Source of the DNA: Sessilibacter corallicola
Lineage (GTDB): Bacteria; Pseudomonadota; Gammaproteobacteria; Pseudomonadales; Cellvibrionaceae
Direction of reading: 5' to 3'
NCBI RefSeq assembly: GCF_021290925.1
Contig: NZ_JAJSLX010000001.1
Span: 372,001-436,000 of the forward strand
Length of the DNA: 64,000 bases
Shown here: positions 18,989 through 28,864 of the stretch, one piece after another
Layout: every line of letters starts with the position of its first letter
Numbering within the stretch: position 1 is the first letter of the stretch
Program-made: the position numbers and the translations under genes
Notes under the pieces: generated by a model
What the model saw: only the letters and a program-made list of their open reading frames with translations
What the model was told of the DNA's origin: nothing
Database searches by the model: none

Positions 18989-19825
18989 ATGAACGATATT
19001 TTTGATCAAGTCAAACACGATATTATTAGTGCGATAAAAAACGACGAACTGGTACTCCCCACCCTCCCCGAAGTCGCAATCAAGGTCAGAGACATCGCCA
19101 TGGATCCAGATGCAACGCTGGATCAACTGATGTCTGTTATTGGTACCGACCCCTCTCTTTCCGCTCGAATCATCAAAGTCGCAAACAGCCCCCTGATTCG
19201 AGCAAGCCAGAAAATTGATGATTTAAAAACCGCGCTCATGCGCCTGGGCATGGCTTACACCTGCAACATTGCAACCGGCCTGGCGATGGAGCAAATGTTC
19301 CAAGCAACCTCCGATCTCATCGATAAAAGACTGCGCGAAACGTGGAACCGGGCGGCAGAAGTCGCGGGGATTTGCCATGTACTGTGTCGATATCGAACCA
19401 AGTTGTTGCCCGATCAAGCCACATTAGCCGGATTAGTCCACCAAATTGGAGTACTGCCAATCCTGACTTACGCGGAAGACCACGGAAAACTGTTGAATAA
19501 CTCCCTGACTCTCGATTCTGTGATCGAAAAACTGGCTCCCGCCATTGGCAACCGCATCCTTCAAACCTGGGATTTCCCGCCAGAAATCCAGAAAGTACCG
19601 TCGCAACATCTGGACTTCTCGCGAGAAGTCGAACAGGCCGACTACGCAGATTTAGTCACCGTCTCTTTGTTACAAAGCTACATGGGCACACAGCACCCAT
19701 TTGGGAAAATCAATTACCACAAAGTAAAAGCGTTTATTCGTTTAGGCTTAGACCCAGATATGCAGGAAACGGAAATGGAAGACTTGAGCGAGGAAATGGA
19801 AGCCGCTAAAGAAATGCTTCTGTAG
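18989..19825 (+). CDS. HDOD domain protein
   Basis: 278 residues. Nearly the whole protein is an HDOD domain, a degenerate HD-type phosphohydrolase fold used in signalling. Typical blocks are LPTLPEVAIKVRDIAMDPDA, SLSARIIKVANSPLIR, LKTALMRLGM and the later AGLVHQIGVLPIL. The start is an ATG with GGGGAGT five bases before it; the frame extends to a GTG at 18962 without a ribosome site. There is no receiver, EAL or GGDEF domain, so its partner is unknown. HDOD proteins often act in c-di-GMP or stress signalling, which cannot be decided here. Confidence 0.88.
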   Translation: MNDIFDQVKHDIISAIKNDELVLPTLPEVAIKVRDIAMDPDATLDQLMSVIGTDPSLSARIIKVANSPLIRASQKIDDLKTALMRLGMAYTCNIATGLAMEQMFQATSDLIDKRLRETWNRAAEVAGICHVLCRYRTKLLPDQATLAGLVHQIGVLPILTYAEDHGKLLNNSLTLDSVIEKLAPAIGNRILQTWDFPPEIQKVPSQHLDFSREVEQADYADLVTVSLLQSYMGTQHPFGKINYHKVKAFIRLGLDPDMQETEMEDLSEEMEAAKEMLL

Positions 19826-19853
19826 CGGCACTGAAAACCCAACAGCAATAGAA

Positions 19854-20546
19854 TTACTCTGGTAAGGACCAATCAATCTCAGTTTTCGAATGAGCCTTCA
19901 GATAGCGATTCACTTCACTAAAATGGCCGCAGCCTAAAAATCCACGGTGAGCCGATAAGGGCGATGGATGCGGAGAACTCAGCACCAAGTGCCGATCACG
20001 GTCGATGATTCGCCCTTTCTTCTGCGCGTACGATCCCCACAGCAAAAACACCAACTGCTCTCGATGCTCATTGAGTGCCGCCACCACTTGGTCGGTGAAT
20101 TGTTCCCAGCCTTTGTTTTGGTGCGAACCCGCCATCCCCGCCTGAACACTGAGGGTAGCATTTAAGAGCAACACGCCTTGGTTGGCCCAATGCTGTAAGC
20201 AGCCGTGTGGCGCTGGAGCGATGCCGAGATCACGAGCGATCTCTTTGTAGATGTTGACCAACGAGGGCGGAACCTTGACTCCGTGCGGTACAGAAAAGCT
20301 CAAGCCATGAGCTTGGTCGGGACCGTGATAAGGGTCTTGCCCCAAGATAACCACTTTAACGTTTTCAAAATCGGTGCTGTTAAATGCATTAAACATTAAC
20401 TTTCCGGGAGGATAGATCGTTTTCCCCGATTGCTTTTCTTGAACAAGAAACTGTTTGAGAGATTTCATGTAATCTTGATCAAACTCACTTTGGAGATAGG
20501 TCAACCAAGACTCTGGTAACTGAATGGCTGGAGAGGCTGAATCCAC
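19854..20546 (-). CDS. ung: Uracil-DNA glycosylase
   Basis: Removes uracil from DNA in base excision repair. It has 230 residues. The catalytic water-activating motif GQDPYHGP and the DNA-contact loop [11 protein letters not shown] are intact, as is LLLNATLSV. The start is GTG, with no ATG in a better position. It is convergent with the HDOD gene, with only 28 bases between the stops. Confidence 0.97.
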   Translation of the reverse strand: MDSASPAIQLPESWLTYLQSEFDQDYMKSLKQFLVQEKQSGKTIYPPGKLMFNAFNSTDFENVKVVILGQDPYHGPDQAHGLSFSVPHGVKVPPSLVNIYKEIARDLGIAPAPHGCLQHWANQGVLLLNATLSVQAGMAGSHQNKGWEQFTDQVVAALNEHREQLVFLLWGSYAQKKGRIIDRDRHLVLSSPHPSPLSAHRGFLGCGHFSEVNRYLKAHSKTEIDWSLPE

Positions 20547-20930
20547 GTTGAAAAGTACCTTCTAACTATGACTTATGTCTCGAAACACTTATATTAACAT
20601 TTCAAGAATTCTTCCGCTAAACCTTGCAGTCTTCACTGCTGAATATTGAATTTAAATTTCAAATAGGAAGACTAATAAAAGCGAATCAAAAATTACAGTC
20701 ACAGCAATCAACGACATTAAAAATCAATGAAGCTTAATGAAGACAAACAACAGAAAATACAAAATGGAAAACAGCAACGATTCAATAATACAGGAATGTT
20801 AAATCTATCAGGCTAGTATGCTAACAGTCAGTTTATCGATTAATCTTGAAGAGGAAAAACCCTAAGAAATAAAAATAATGTTTTTATTCTAATTATAATT
20901 ATTTTTCGTTTTTGAGTGTGTATCTAAAAA
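20547..20930. other. AT-rich spacer upstream of ung
   Basis: 384 AT-rich bases. No gene, terminator or repeat that I can support. Confidence 0.4.
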
Positions 20931-21164
20931 TTAACTAGCGCGAGCTAATGAATCGCGACGACCACGCGCATTCACTTCCATCCAACAATTTGGTAATTCT
21001 TCACCGGATACAAAAACTAAGTCGGTTTTTAACAAATGAACCGGTTTAGCATTTCGGTAACCGCGTAATTGTTTTACTCGGATATGCTTGGAACAAGGAT
21101 CAGTTAACTCAGACAAACTGCATGCTTCTACCAACGAGCCGGACACCTTAATCTTCAACAACAT
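20931..21164 (-). CDS. Small conserved-looking protein of unknown function
   Basis: 77 residues from an ATG that has a near-perfect AGGAGG seven bases upstream; the longer frame to 21218 lacks such a site. The product starts MLLKIKVSGSLVEACSLSEL, a beta-strand-rich pattern, includes two cysteines (in CSLSELTDPCS), a further LPNCWMEVNARGRRD segment with a third, and is basic. I do not recognise the family with certainty. The excellent ribosome site and coding-like composition in an AT-rich surrounding make a real gene likely. It is an isolated gene with about 890 non-coding bases upstream. Confidence 0.7.
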   Translation of the reverse strand: MLLKIKVSGSLVEACSLSELTDPCSKHIRVKQLRGYRNAKPVHLLKTDLVFVSGEELPNCWMEVNARGRRDSLARAS

Positions 21165-21950
21165 CTTTAAGCCTCCTAAGCCTAAATAGTTCATAGTAAA
21201 CGTAATAGAAGCTATCAATTGCAGAACGCATAGCGATAGCTCGGGTGTCTAACTACGCACCTCTAATCAACTAGTCCTTGAAGTATTATTTTCCTGGAAT
21301 ATATCTTGAACCTGGTTATGCAAACTAACACTAACCGTTTTTGAGAGTTGGTTCGGTCAAAAACATTCAAATACGACAATAGCACCTAAGTACTAAAAGA
21401 ACACTACCATGAAACCTGAGGTTGACACATACATACGTTTGACGCTGGTCAAGAAAACTTAGTTGATATTATTAGAATTTTCCAACTGAGCGATCATTAT
21501 TTTGACTGCTTCATGCATTTTTAACGAATACCAGCGAGACTTACTTTATATACCTTTTTACCAACAAAAAAAAGAGAAAATTACGCCTAAAGTCGTATAT
21601 TTAAATAATAAGGGATCAAATTGATATTCTATTATTTAAGTTAGCTCTGATATGTCCTAAAAAATCCTACTTCGCTAACACAGGTTTAAAACACAAACAA
21701 CAGATTCACCTGCAACTTAATAATTTAAAAAATAAATATAAAAATTATTAAGCTTGCTTTAAAGAGATTGGAAAACATATCCCCACGAAATTCATAACAA
21801 TCTATTTTGCACTGCAAAATAAAATCGTAATTTCCGCAATGCACAATAAAAAATACAACCGATTAAATCAGCAGGTATGCAACACACAGGAGCAACACCT
21901 TAAACGGTTATCGCTATCCAAAGTAGTTGGCTGCTAAATTAACAGACACA
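21165..21950. other. Long AT-rich non-coding region
   Basis: About 790 bases upstream of the small protein gene and downstream of lysS. Very AT-rich in its later part. I see no reading frame, tRNA or clear RNA. It is a possible site for a small RNA or regulatory region, without direct evidence. Confidence 0.4.
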
Positions 21951-21983
21951 AAAAAAGCCGGAAATAAAATTCCGGCTTTTTCG
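21951..21983. terminator. Intrinsic terminator after lysS
   Basis: Stem AAAGCCGGAA/TTCCGGCTTT with A- and T-runs on both sides, about 70 bases past the lysS stop. Confidence 0.9.
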
Positions 21984-22050
21984 AAAGTGGTGATTTTTAT
22001 GATCAGAACAATTAAAAAAATCAACAACGATTCATCAGTGATAGCACACT

Positions 22051-23565
22051 TTAATTTTGCGGACGCATCGCAGGGAATAAAATAACGTCACGAATCGAAG
22101 GTGAATCGGTAAATAACATCACCAGACGATCGATACCAATACCTTCACCCGCAGTTGGCGGCATACCGTATTCTAATGCGCGAACATAATCACCGTCGTA
22201 ATGCATTGCTTCATCATCACCGGCGTCTTTTTCTGCAACCTGAGCCATGAAACGTTCCGCCTGATCTTCAGCATCATTTAATTCTGAGAAGCCATTGGCA
22301 ATTTCGCGACCACCGACAAAGAATTCAAATCGGTCGGTAACAAATGCATCATCGTCATTACGACGAGCAAGCGGAGAAACTTCTGCTGGGTATTGGGTGA
22401 TAAACGTTGGCTCGTCTAAGCGGTGCTCAACGGTCTTTTCGAAAATTTCAATTTGCAGTTTGCCGAGACCCCAAGAATCTTTGGTTGGAATTGACAACTG
22501 TTCACACACAACCAGTGCCGCTTCAACGCTGGAAATATTTTCCGCAGTTAAATCGGGGTTAAAATGCAAAATAGAATCAAAGACACTGATACGGTGGAAA
22601 GGCTTTTCTAGATCATAGGTTTTTTCAGAAATAACTTCGCCTTCGCTGTTTTTCTCGGTGCTTTTAAGTTGTGTTGTGCCGAGAACCGCTTGCGCCATTT
22701 TACGCAATAAATCTTCGGTTAAATCCATTAAGTCATTGTAATCCGCGTACGCTTGGTAAAACTCAAGCATGGTAAATTCAGGATTGTGACGAGTCGACAA
22801 ACCTTCGTTGCGGAAGTTACGGTTAATTTCGAATACTCGCTCGAAACCACCCACCACCAAACGCTTCAAATAAAGCTCTGGTGAAATACGCATGAACATT
22901 TCCAAATCCAGCGCGTTGTGATGGGTAATAAATGGACGCGCTGATGCACCACCAGGAATGGATTGCAACATTGGCGTTTCAACTTCCAAGTATTCTTTTT
23001 CAGTCAGGTAGTTGCGAATAAAATTAATAATTTGCGAACGCTTGGTGAATAGCTCACGCACTTCTGGATTTGAAATTAAATCCACATAGCGTTGACGGTA
23101 ACGAGTTTCTTGGTCTGCCAAGCCGTGAAATTTATCGGGTAACGGACGCAACGATTTCGTCAGCAATTGGTACTCTTCTAAATTTACGTATAAATCGCCT
23201 TTGCCGGATTTATGCAACGCGCCGCGAACACCAATGATGTCGCCCAAATCAATCGATTTAGCAAACGGACGCGCTTCTTTAGTAATGTATAACTGAATCG
23301 TCGCCGTGCCATCTTGCAATACCATGAAGGCACCGCGCGAACGAATCACACGACCGGCAACAGAAACAACGTTGTTGTCCGCTTCTAATTGCTCCTTACT
23401 CAATTCACCAAACTTGGTTTGAAGATCCAGAGCTTTATTTTCTGGGCGAAAATCGTTGGGAAATGCTACATCAGCGGTTTCGCGAATACTCTTGAGTTTA
23501 GCGCGCCGCTCTGCAACCAATTTGTTTTCATCTTGTGCTACGGTGTTGTTTTGGCTATCGCTCAT
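22051..23565 (-). CDS. lysS: Lysyl-tRNA synthetase (class II)
   Basis: Charges tRNA-Lys. It has 504 residues: an N-terminal OB-fold anticodon-binding domain ([20 protein letters not shown]) and a class II catalytic domain with motif 2 [20 protein letters not shown] and motif 3 [13 protein letters not shown]. It follows prfB after 69 bases, the common prfB-lysS operon. Confidence 0.98.
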   Translation of the reverse strand: MSDSQNNTVAQDENKLVAERRAKLKSIRETADVAFPNDFRPENKALDLQTKFGELSKEQLEADNNVVSVAGRVIRSRGAFMVLQDGTATIQLYITKEARPFAKSIDLGDIIGVRGALHKSGKGDLYVNLEEYQLLTKSLRPLPDKFHGLADQETRYRQRYVDLISNPEVRELFTKRSQIINFIRNYLTEKEYLEVETPMLQSIPGGASARPFITHHNALDLEMFMRISPELYLKRLVVGGFERVFEINRNFRNEGLSTRHNPEFTMLEFYQAYADYNDLMDLTEDLLRKMAQAVLGTTQLKSTEKNSEGEVISEKTYDLEKPFHRISVFDSILHFNPDLTAENISSVEAALVVCEQLSIPTKDSWGLGKLQIEIFEKTVEHRLDEPTFITQYPAEVSPLARRNDDDAFVTDRFEFFVGGREIANGFSELNDAEDQAERFMAQVAEKDAGDDEAMHYDGDYVRALEYGMPPTAGEGIGIDRLVMLFTDSPSIRDVILFPAMRPQN

Positions 23566-23634
23566 AAAAAATCCAAGTATGCTTTTTGAGTGGAGTTTAG
23601 AATTGTGAGATTGTATTTAGGTAAAGCGGGAAAC

Positions 23635-24730
23635 TTACAGTCCCGCTTTTAAGCTTGCTTCAATAAATTGATCAAGATCGCCGTCGAGAACAGCTTGGCA
23701 ATTACTGCTTTGAACACTGGTACGCAAATCTTTAATGCGCTGATCATCCAAAACATAAGAGCGAATTTGGCTGCCCCAACCGATGTCCGACTTGCTGTCT
23801 TCCATCGCTTGTTTTTCCGCGTTGCGTTTCAACATTTCTTGCTCGTACATACGAGCGCGAAGCATTTTCCAAGCTTTGTCGCGGTTTTGATGTTGTGAAC
23901 GCTCACTCTGACACGACACCACAATACCAGACGGCATGTGAGTTAAGCGAACCGCAGAGTCGGTTTTGTTAACGTGCTGACCACCGGCACCGGAGGCACG
24001 GTAAGTATCTTCACGAATATCGGCTTTATTGATTTCGATTTCGATATTATCGTCGATTTCAGGGGAGACAAACACCGAACTGAATGATGTGTGGCGGCGG
24101 TTGCCAGAATCGAACGGGCTTTTGCGAACCAAGCGATGAACGCCAGTTTCAGTGCGCAACCAACCAAACGCGTATTCGCCTTCAAAACGAATAGTCGCAC
24201 TTTTGATACCTGCGACTTCACCGGCAGAGCATTCTTCCAGCGTAGTTTTAAAGCCGTGGGCCTCGCCCCAACGCAGATACATGCGTAGAATCATTTCAGC
24301 CCAATCTTGCGCTTCGGTGCCACCGGAGCCTGACTGAATATCTAAAAACGCGTTGTTTTCGTCCATTTCGCCAGAGAACATGCGGCGGAATTCGAGGGTT
24401 TCGAGCTGAGAGGTTAAACCGTCGATTTCGGCTTGAACATCGACTAACAGGTCTTCATCGTCTTCTTCGACGGCCATCGCGAGCAATTCGCTGCCATCTT
24501 CGACGCCTTGATCGAGTTTATCGATGGTATCTACCACCGCTTCAAGGGAGGAGCGTTCACGCCCTAACGCTTGCGCGCGGTCCTGATCGTTCCAGACATC
24601 AGGTTCGGCTAAAAGGAGCTCAACTTCGGTGAGACGATCTTTCTTCTCAGCGTAGTCAAAGATACCCCCGAAGAGTATCCGTACGGCTTTGCAGATCTTT
24701 CAATGCGTTTTGGTAAGGTGCAATTTCCAT
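23635..24730 (-). CDS. prfB: Peptide chain release factor 2 (programmed +1 frameshift)
   Basis: Recognises UGA and UAA stop codons and triggers peptide release. The first 24 codons start at the ATG at 24730 and end at an in-frame UGA (24658-24656) in the context CGGGGGTATCTTTGAC. This is the known prfB frameshift site: an internal Shine-Dalgarno-like GGGGG and slippery CTT before UGA-C. A +1 shift joins them to the main frame, which continues from GAC for 340 residues, total 364 (E. coli 365). The RF2 tripeptide SPF (RKSPFDSG) and the catalytic GGQ ([16 protein letters not shown]) are present. Synthesis is thus autoregulated by RF2 level. Operon with lysS. Confidence 0.97.
24655..24670 (-). 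promoter_or_regulatory. prfB +1 frameshift signal
   Basis: CGGGGGTATCTTTGAC on the minus strand: Shine-Dalgarno-like GGGGG, three-base spacer, CTT slippery codon, UGA stop followed by C. This matches the E. coli site except for its first base. Confidence 0.95.
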
Positions 24731-24893
24731 AGTGTTGTTCGTCAATCTACTCGTTTTTAACGCGACGGCGAAAGCTTAGCGACGCGCCCAGATTAGAAAA
24801 GGCGCGAATTGTAACCTAGGGCGTGCACTTTGAAAACGCAAAACTCCACCGCTAAACGCTAAGGATTCAATTTTGGCGAGTATCGCTGCCGAG

Positions 24894-27491
24894 TCATCGT
24901 TTTCTGGGTTTAGCTCTCGCTGTAGGCGCCACAGAGTAAGGGTCTTCTGGCCAGTGGTGTTTGGGATAACGACCTTTCATCTCTTTGCGCACCTCCTGAT
25001 AAGAACCCTTCCAGAACCCGGCCAGATCTTGAGTAATTTGCAGCGGCCTGCGCGCCGGCGACAGCAAATGTATGCTCAAAGGAATTTTACCGTTGGCCAA
25101 TCTGGGCGATTGATCCAAACCGAACATTTCTTGCAGCTTTACCGCTAACACCGGCGGATTGGCGGTGTAGTCGATCGCAATTTTAGAACCAGAAGGCACC
25201 GGTATTTTCTCAGGCAGCCATTCATCGAGCTGCTGCTTTTGTTGCCAATCGATCAAGCTTGATAATTGCGATACCAACGGCAAGTTTTTGAGTTGCGATA
25301 AATTCGAAACTTCTGACACATAAGGCTCCAACCATAAATCTAACGAGTTAAGTAATCCTTGGATGGATAGATCGGGCCAAGCGCCATTGTCATCGATGGA
25401 TTTTATTAACTCAACTCGCGCTCGCCATTGAACAACAGAATCATCCCAGGTAAATCGCCCAAAAGCCGACTCACCTTTGTGTTTAATCCAATCCATTAAG
25501 GATTGTGTTTTTTGCTCGTTAGTAACGTTATCAACCGATGTTTGTTTCAGCGTAATGTCACCCACCCTGAAAATATTTACGGCAACAAATCGGCCGTCGG
25601 ATTCATCCCAACGAATCTGCGTTTCGCGCTTCACAAGATAAGACAAGGCATCATCCAATAAAGCCGCAGACAAAGGCACGGCGGAATAAATTCTGTCTCT
25701 GGATTGATTCTTCTGTCCGCCCACATCAGCAACAATTAACCATGGCGAAGTAATTAAAGGATCAGCGTCATTTAACATTGCCCCGCGACCATTCGCCAGT
25801 TTATAACTATCACCCCGAACTTGCTTCGCAATTCGGTCTGGAAACGCCTGCGCTAATAAAAAGCTTACAAGAGACAAATCATGTTCAGAATTTACCGACA
25901 ATGACTCTTTTAAAGAGTTAATATCAAAAGAAAAATCCAAACCATCAACATTAACTGGTTTTATTAATGTTAACAGTTGCTTCGATACCGCCTTAATTTG
26001 AGAAAAAGCTCTGCCAATATTTTTCCCGGAGCGATTATTTAACAATTCTACAACAGGCAATAAATTAACATCGGCGTTGTTTTTATTTTTATAATCTTGA
26101 AGTATTGCAGCAAGATCACACGCTAATGTTTCAACACTTAACGCTTTCGCAACCAACAACATTTTCGCAATACGCGGCGACACAGGAAGCACCGCCATTT
26201 GCTCTCCCAAATTCGTCAGTTGATTATTGCAAAAGCCACCCAAATCATTGAGCAATGTATAACTCGCCCCCAATAAATGTTTTGGGGGTGAGTCCAGCCA
26301 GAATAATTCATGAATATCGTCAATACCCCAGGATTTAATTTGTAACAATAAATCCGTTAAGTCAGACGATAATATCTCGGGCGTATCAAAATCCGGTAAT
26401 TGGTAATCTTTCTCTTCGCTCCACATTCTAAAACACACACCGGGCCCTAAACGCCCAGCTCGGCCCGCGCGTTGTGTTGCTGTCGCTTTAGAAACCGACT
26501 GAGTCACTAAACGAGTTGTCGTGGTTCTGGCATCAAATTCTGGAAGTCGTACAAACCCTGAATCAACCACGGCGGTAATTCCTGGAATCGTAACACTGGT
26601 TTGTGCAATAGACGTGGCTAAAATCACGCGACGAATGTTGGAATGATCGGAAGTTGACTTCGGCTTAACAATGGCGCTCTGAGCTTCCAATGACAAACCA
26701 CCGTGTAACGACAGCACTTCTACACTGTTGGGGCCAAAATAATGTTGAATACCATTTTCGTTTAGATGATCTTGTGCTTTGTTAATTTCGCCAACGCCCG
26801 GCAAAAACACCAACACATCGCCTTGGGTTTTTGTTAATCCATTAACCGCAAAAGAATACACCGATTTAATTATGTCAGCGCTGTGGTAATTTTTATCGGA
26901 ATAAATAAGATCCACAGGAAAAGATTTTCCTGGACTTTCAACAACCGGAATTTCTCGCGCTAAGTGTTCTGATAGAGCCCGCGACAAACCGTGAGAATCC
27001 AGTGTTGCAGACATAACAATCACTTTTAAAGGCTTGTCTCGCAAATCCGAAAATAATGTTTTCGAATTAATCGTTAATGCCAACGCAAGATCGCTGTTTA
27101 AACTGCGCTCATGAAATTCATCGAAAATGACCAAGCTGATCTCTTCCAAACTGGGATCAGCTTGAAGCATACGAAGAAAAACCCCTTCGGTAACCACCTC
27201 AATTTTCGTCGCCGCACCTACCTGGGTTTGTAAGCGCACCCGAAAACCCACGGTTTCACCCACTGGCTCTTCAAGAATTTCCGCCATTCGTGATGCCGCC
27301 GTGCGCGCTGCAATTCTGCGTGGTTCAATAACGATAATTTTTCCCGACTCGCTAAAACCATCGAGCAATGCCAACGGCACTAACGTGGTTTTACCGGCGC
27401 CAGGCGGTGCGATTAGCAGTAATTCATCGTTTTGGTTGATGGATTCTTGAATTGACGGTAAAAGATCAGAGATTGGGAACGTGGGCAGCAT
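24894..27491 (-). CDS. hrpB: ATP-dependent helicase HrpB
   Basis: DEAH-type RNA helicase family of unclear biological role. It has 865 residues. Visible motifs are Walker A APPGAGKTT, IEPRRIAART (Ia), DEFHERS (II; the family uses DEFH), MSATLDS (III), and QRAGRAGRLGPG (VI). The HrpB-specific C-terminal domain follows, ending in a basic tail ARAKPRKR. It stands alone between prfB and an unrelated gene. Confidence 0.95.
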   Translation of the reverse strand: MLPTFPISDLLPSIQESINQNDELLLIAPPGAGKTTLVPLALLDGFSESGKIIVIEPRRIAARTAASRMAEILEEPVGETVGFRVRLQTQVGAATKIEVVTEGVFLRMLQADPSLEEISLVIFDEFHERSLNSDLALALTINSKTLFSDLRDKPLKVIVMSATLDSHGLSRALSEHLAREIPVVESPGKSFPVDLIYSDKNYHSADIIKSVYSFAVNGLTKTQGDVLVFLPGVGEINKAQDHLNENGIQHYFGPNSVEVLSLHGGLSLEAQSAIVKPKSTSDHSNIRRVILATSIAQTSVTIPGITAVVDSGFVRLPEFDARTTTTRLVTQSVSKATATQRAGRAGRLGPGVCFRMWSEEKDYQLPDFDTPEILSSDLTDLLLQIKSWGIDDIHELFWLDSPPKHLLGASYTLLNDLGGFCNNQLTNLGEQMAVLPVSPRIAKMLLVAKALSVETLACDLAAILQDYKNKNNADVNLLPVVELLNNRSGKNIGRAFSQIKAVSKQLLTLIKPVNVDGLDFSFDINSLKESLSVNSEHDLSLVSFLLAQAFPDRIAKQVRGDSYKLANGRGAMLNDADPLITSPWLIVADVGGQKNQSRDRIYSAVPLSAALLDDALSYLVKRETQIRWDESDGRFVAVNIFRVGDITLKQTSVDNVTNEQKTQSLMDWIKHKGESAFGRFTWDDSVVQWRARVELIKSIDDNGAWPDLSIQGLLNSLDLWLEPYVSEVSNLSQLKNLPLVSQLSSLIDWQQKQQLDEWLPEKIPVPSGSKIAIDYTANPPVLAVKLQEMFGLDQSPRLANGKIPLSIHLLSPARRPLQITQDLAGFWKGSYQEVRKEMKGRYPKHHWPEDPYSVAPTARAKPRKR

Positions 27492-27590
27492 GAATAATTA
27501 CGACAATTAAAAGTAGAGATTCTAACGTATTTATTCAGCAGATAAGAGTGGCAAGGAATAAGAACAAAAAGGGTCAATATTAAGAAGTGA

Positions 27591-27628
27591 GGGTCTGTTT
27601 ACTGAACTGGAAAAGAGCAAACAGACCC
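27591..27628. repeat. Inverted repeat after methyltransferase-like gene
   Basis: Perfect ten-base arms GGGTCTGTTT/AAACAGACCC around an 18-base loop, 25 bases past the stop of the exported methyltransferase-like gene. The U-rich side is not downstream on the minus strand, so terminator function is uncertain. Confidence 0.55.
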
Positions 27629-27652
27629 TAAAAATAAGAATCTACAGATTCA

Positions 27653-28435
27653 TTACTCAGGCTTTTTAAACTTCAAGGTAAAACGGTCACTGTAGCCTTC
27701 GAACTTTTTATTGCGAGTATCAATTTCAAGTGCGTCGGTATCGTTGTAGTGAAGATCGCTGTAATCGACAAATTCAAAACCAGCATCTTGGATTTCTTTG
27801 ATCATTAATACCGGATCAACACGTCGCCATACTGGACGGCTGTAGGGTTGCATGTGACGGCGAGTGTGGTCGAGTACCGCATACACACCGCCTGGCTTTA
27901 ATGCATCGAATACTTTTTTGTTGAGTTCGGCGCGCGCTTCCGGCGTAAAGTTGTGCATATTTCGGAAGGTGACAACCATGTCGACGCCGGTTTTGTCGAA
28001 CTCTAGGTTTTCAACATTGAACACACCGCCGATATCGGTTTTTTTGAGTTCGGCGTCTTCAGAAAGAACTTCAATTTCATCTAAGTCCCATTCTTTTTTG
28101 TGTCTTTTAACTCGATCCGTGGCGATAGCAACGTAGAGCTGGCCTTCTTCTTTTAGAGTATTACCCAATACTTTGGTGTACCAACCGTGACCTGGGAATA
28201 ACTCGATAACCGACATGTCTGGCGTTAGGCCAAAGAAGGTTAAGGTTTCAAGCGGTTTACGTTCTTCGTCTCGTTTTTTATCGTCGTCGCTACGAATAGA
28301 GCTTTCCAAAGCAGCCTGGATTGCTTTCTCGGCTTTTGTTTCTGCCATCGCACCTTGAGAGAGTGCTAAGGTCATGCATGCGGCCGCTGGAATCAGCGCT
28401 AGTTTTTTCCAATGAGCTTTAGTGGATTTCAACAT
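27653..28435 (-). CDS. Exported class I methyltransferase-like protein
   Basis: 260 residues with a convincing signal peptide (about 1-31, ending ALSQGAMAE), followed by a Rossmann-type methyltransferase domain. The SAM-binding motif I position reads SVIELFPGHGWYTKVL, a variant of the E-x-G-x-G-x-G pattern, and later blocks (VDMVVTFRNMHNF, LKPGGVYAVLDHTRR) fit the fold. It resembles the predicted methyltransferases of COG4798, which also carry signal peptides. SAM is a cytoplasmic cofactor, so either it acts before export, uses another ligand, or has lost catalysis. A single gene between spacers; substrate unknown. Confidence 0.82.
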   Translation of the reverse strand: MLKSTKAHWKKLALIPAAACMTLALSQGAMAETKAEKAIQAALESSIRSDDDKKRDEERKPLETLTFFGLTPDMSVIELFPGHGWYTKVLGNTLKEEGQLYVAIATDRVKRHKKEWDLDEIEVLSEDAELKKTDIGGVFNVENLEFDKTGVDMVVTFRNMHNFTPEARAELNKKVFDALKPGGVYAVLDHTRRHMQPYSRPVWRRVDPVLMIKEIQDAGFEFVDYSDLHYNDTDALEIDTRNKKFEGYSDRFTLKFKKPE

Positions 28436-28864
28436 TCTATGCTTCCTTTAATCCAGTTGAACTGTGTTTGTCTTTTACTCTATCGATGTCTGGGGATTTA
28501 CTTACGCTAAATTACGGGCTCGCGTCAAAAAGACATTATTTATCGATGTTTTGTGTATTGCCTTTATCGTCTAAAAAGACGAAAAAATAAAGCCATGCTT
28601 CAGTACTGATTATGCTTAAGCTGAACTAGCACCAGGCCATTAGGAGTTTGTTAGCACTTGCTTACAAAACCTAATCACACAAGAGGTCGATTTGAGCGTA
28701 AAGCCATAACGCATTAATCCCCAGTCGAGATCTTAGCTATGGCTTTTATTTCATAGAAAAGTTTCAATTAAATGCGGCAGTATCGATTAATTTGTGAATT
28801 TATGACGCGGGTTTATTGATGGTAATTGAGTACACTAATCGAGAGCCAACCAAACAGATCGCCA
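28436..28864. other. Spacer with several hairpins
   Basis: 429 non-coding bases. Contains CGTCTAAAAAGACG near 28570, an imperfect stem ATTAGG...CCTAAT at 28639-28673 with internal TTTGT/ACAAA pairing, and AAAGCCATA/TATGGCTTT at about 28700-28750. These may be terminators of the permease gene or upstream regulatory structures. No gene seen. Confidence 0.4.

Noticed and set aside
23635-24537. prfB as a pseudogene or truncated gene
   Set aside because: The missing N-terminus is recovered through the conserved programmed frameshift site.
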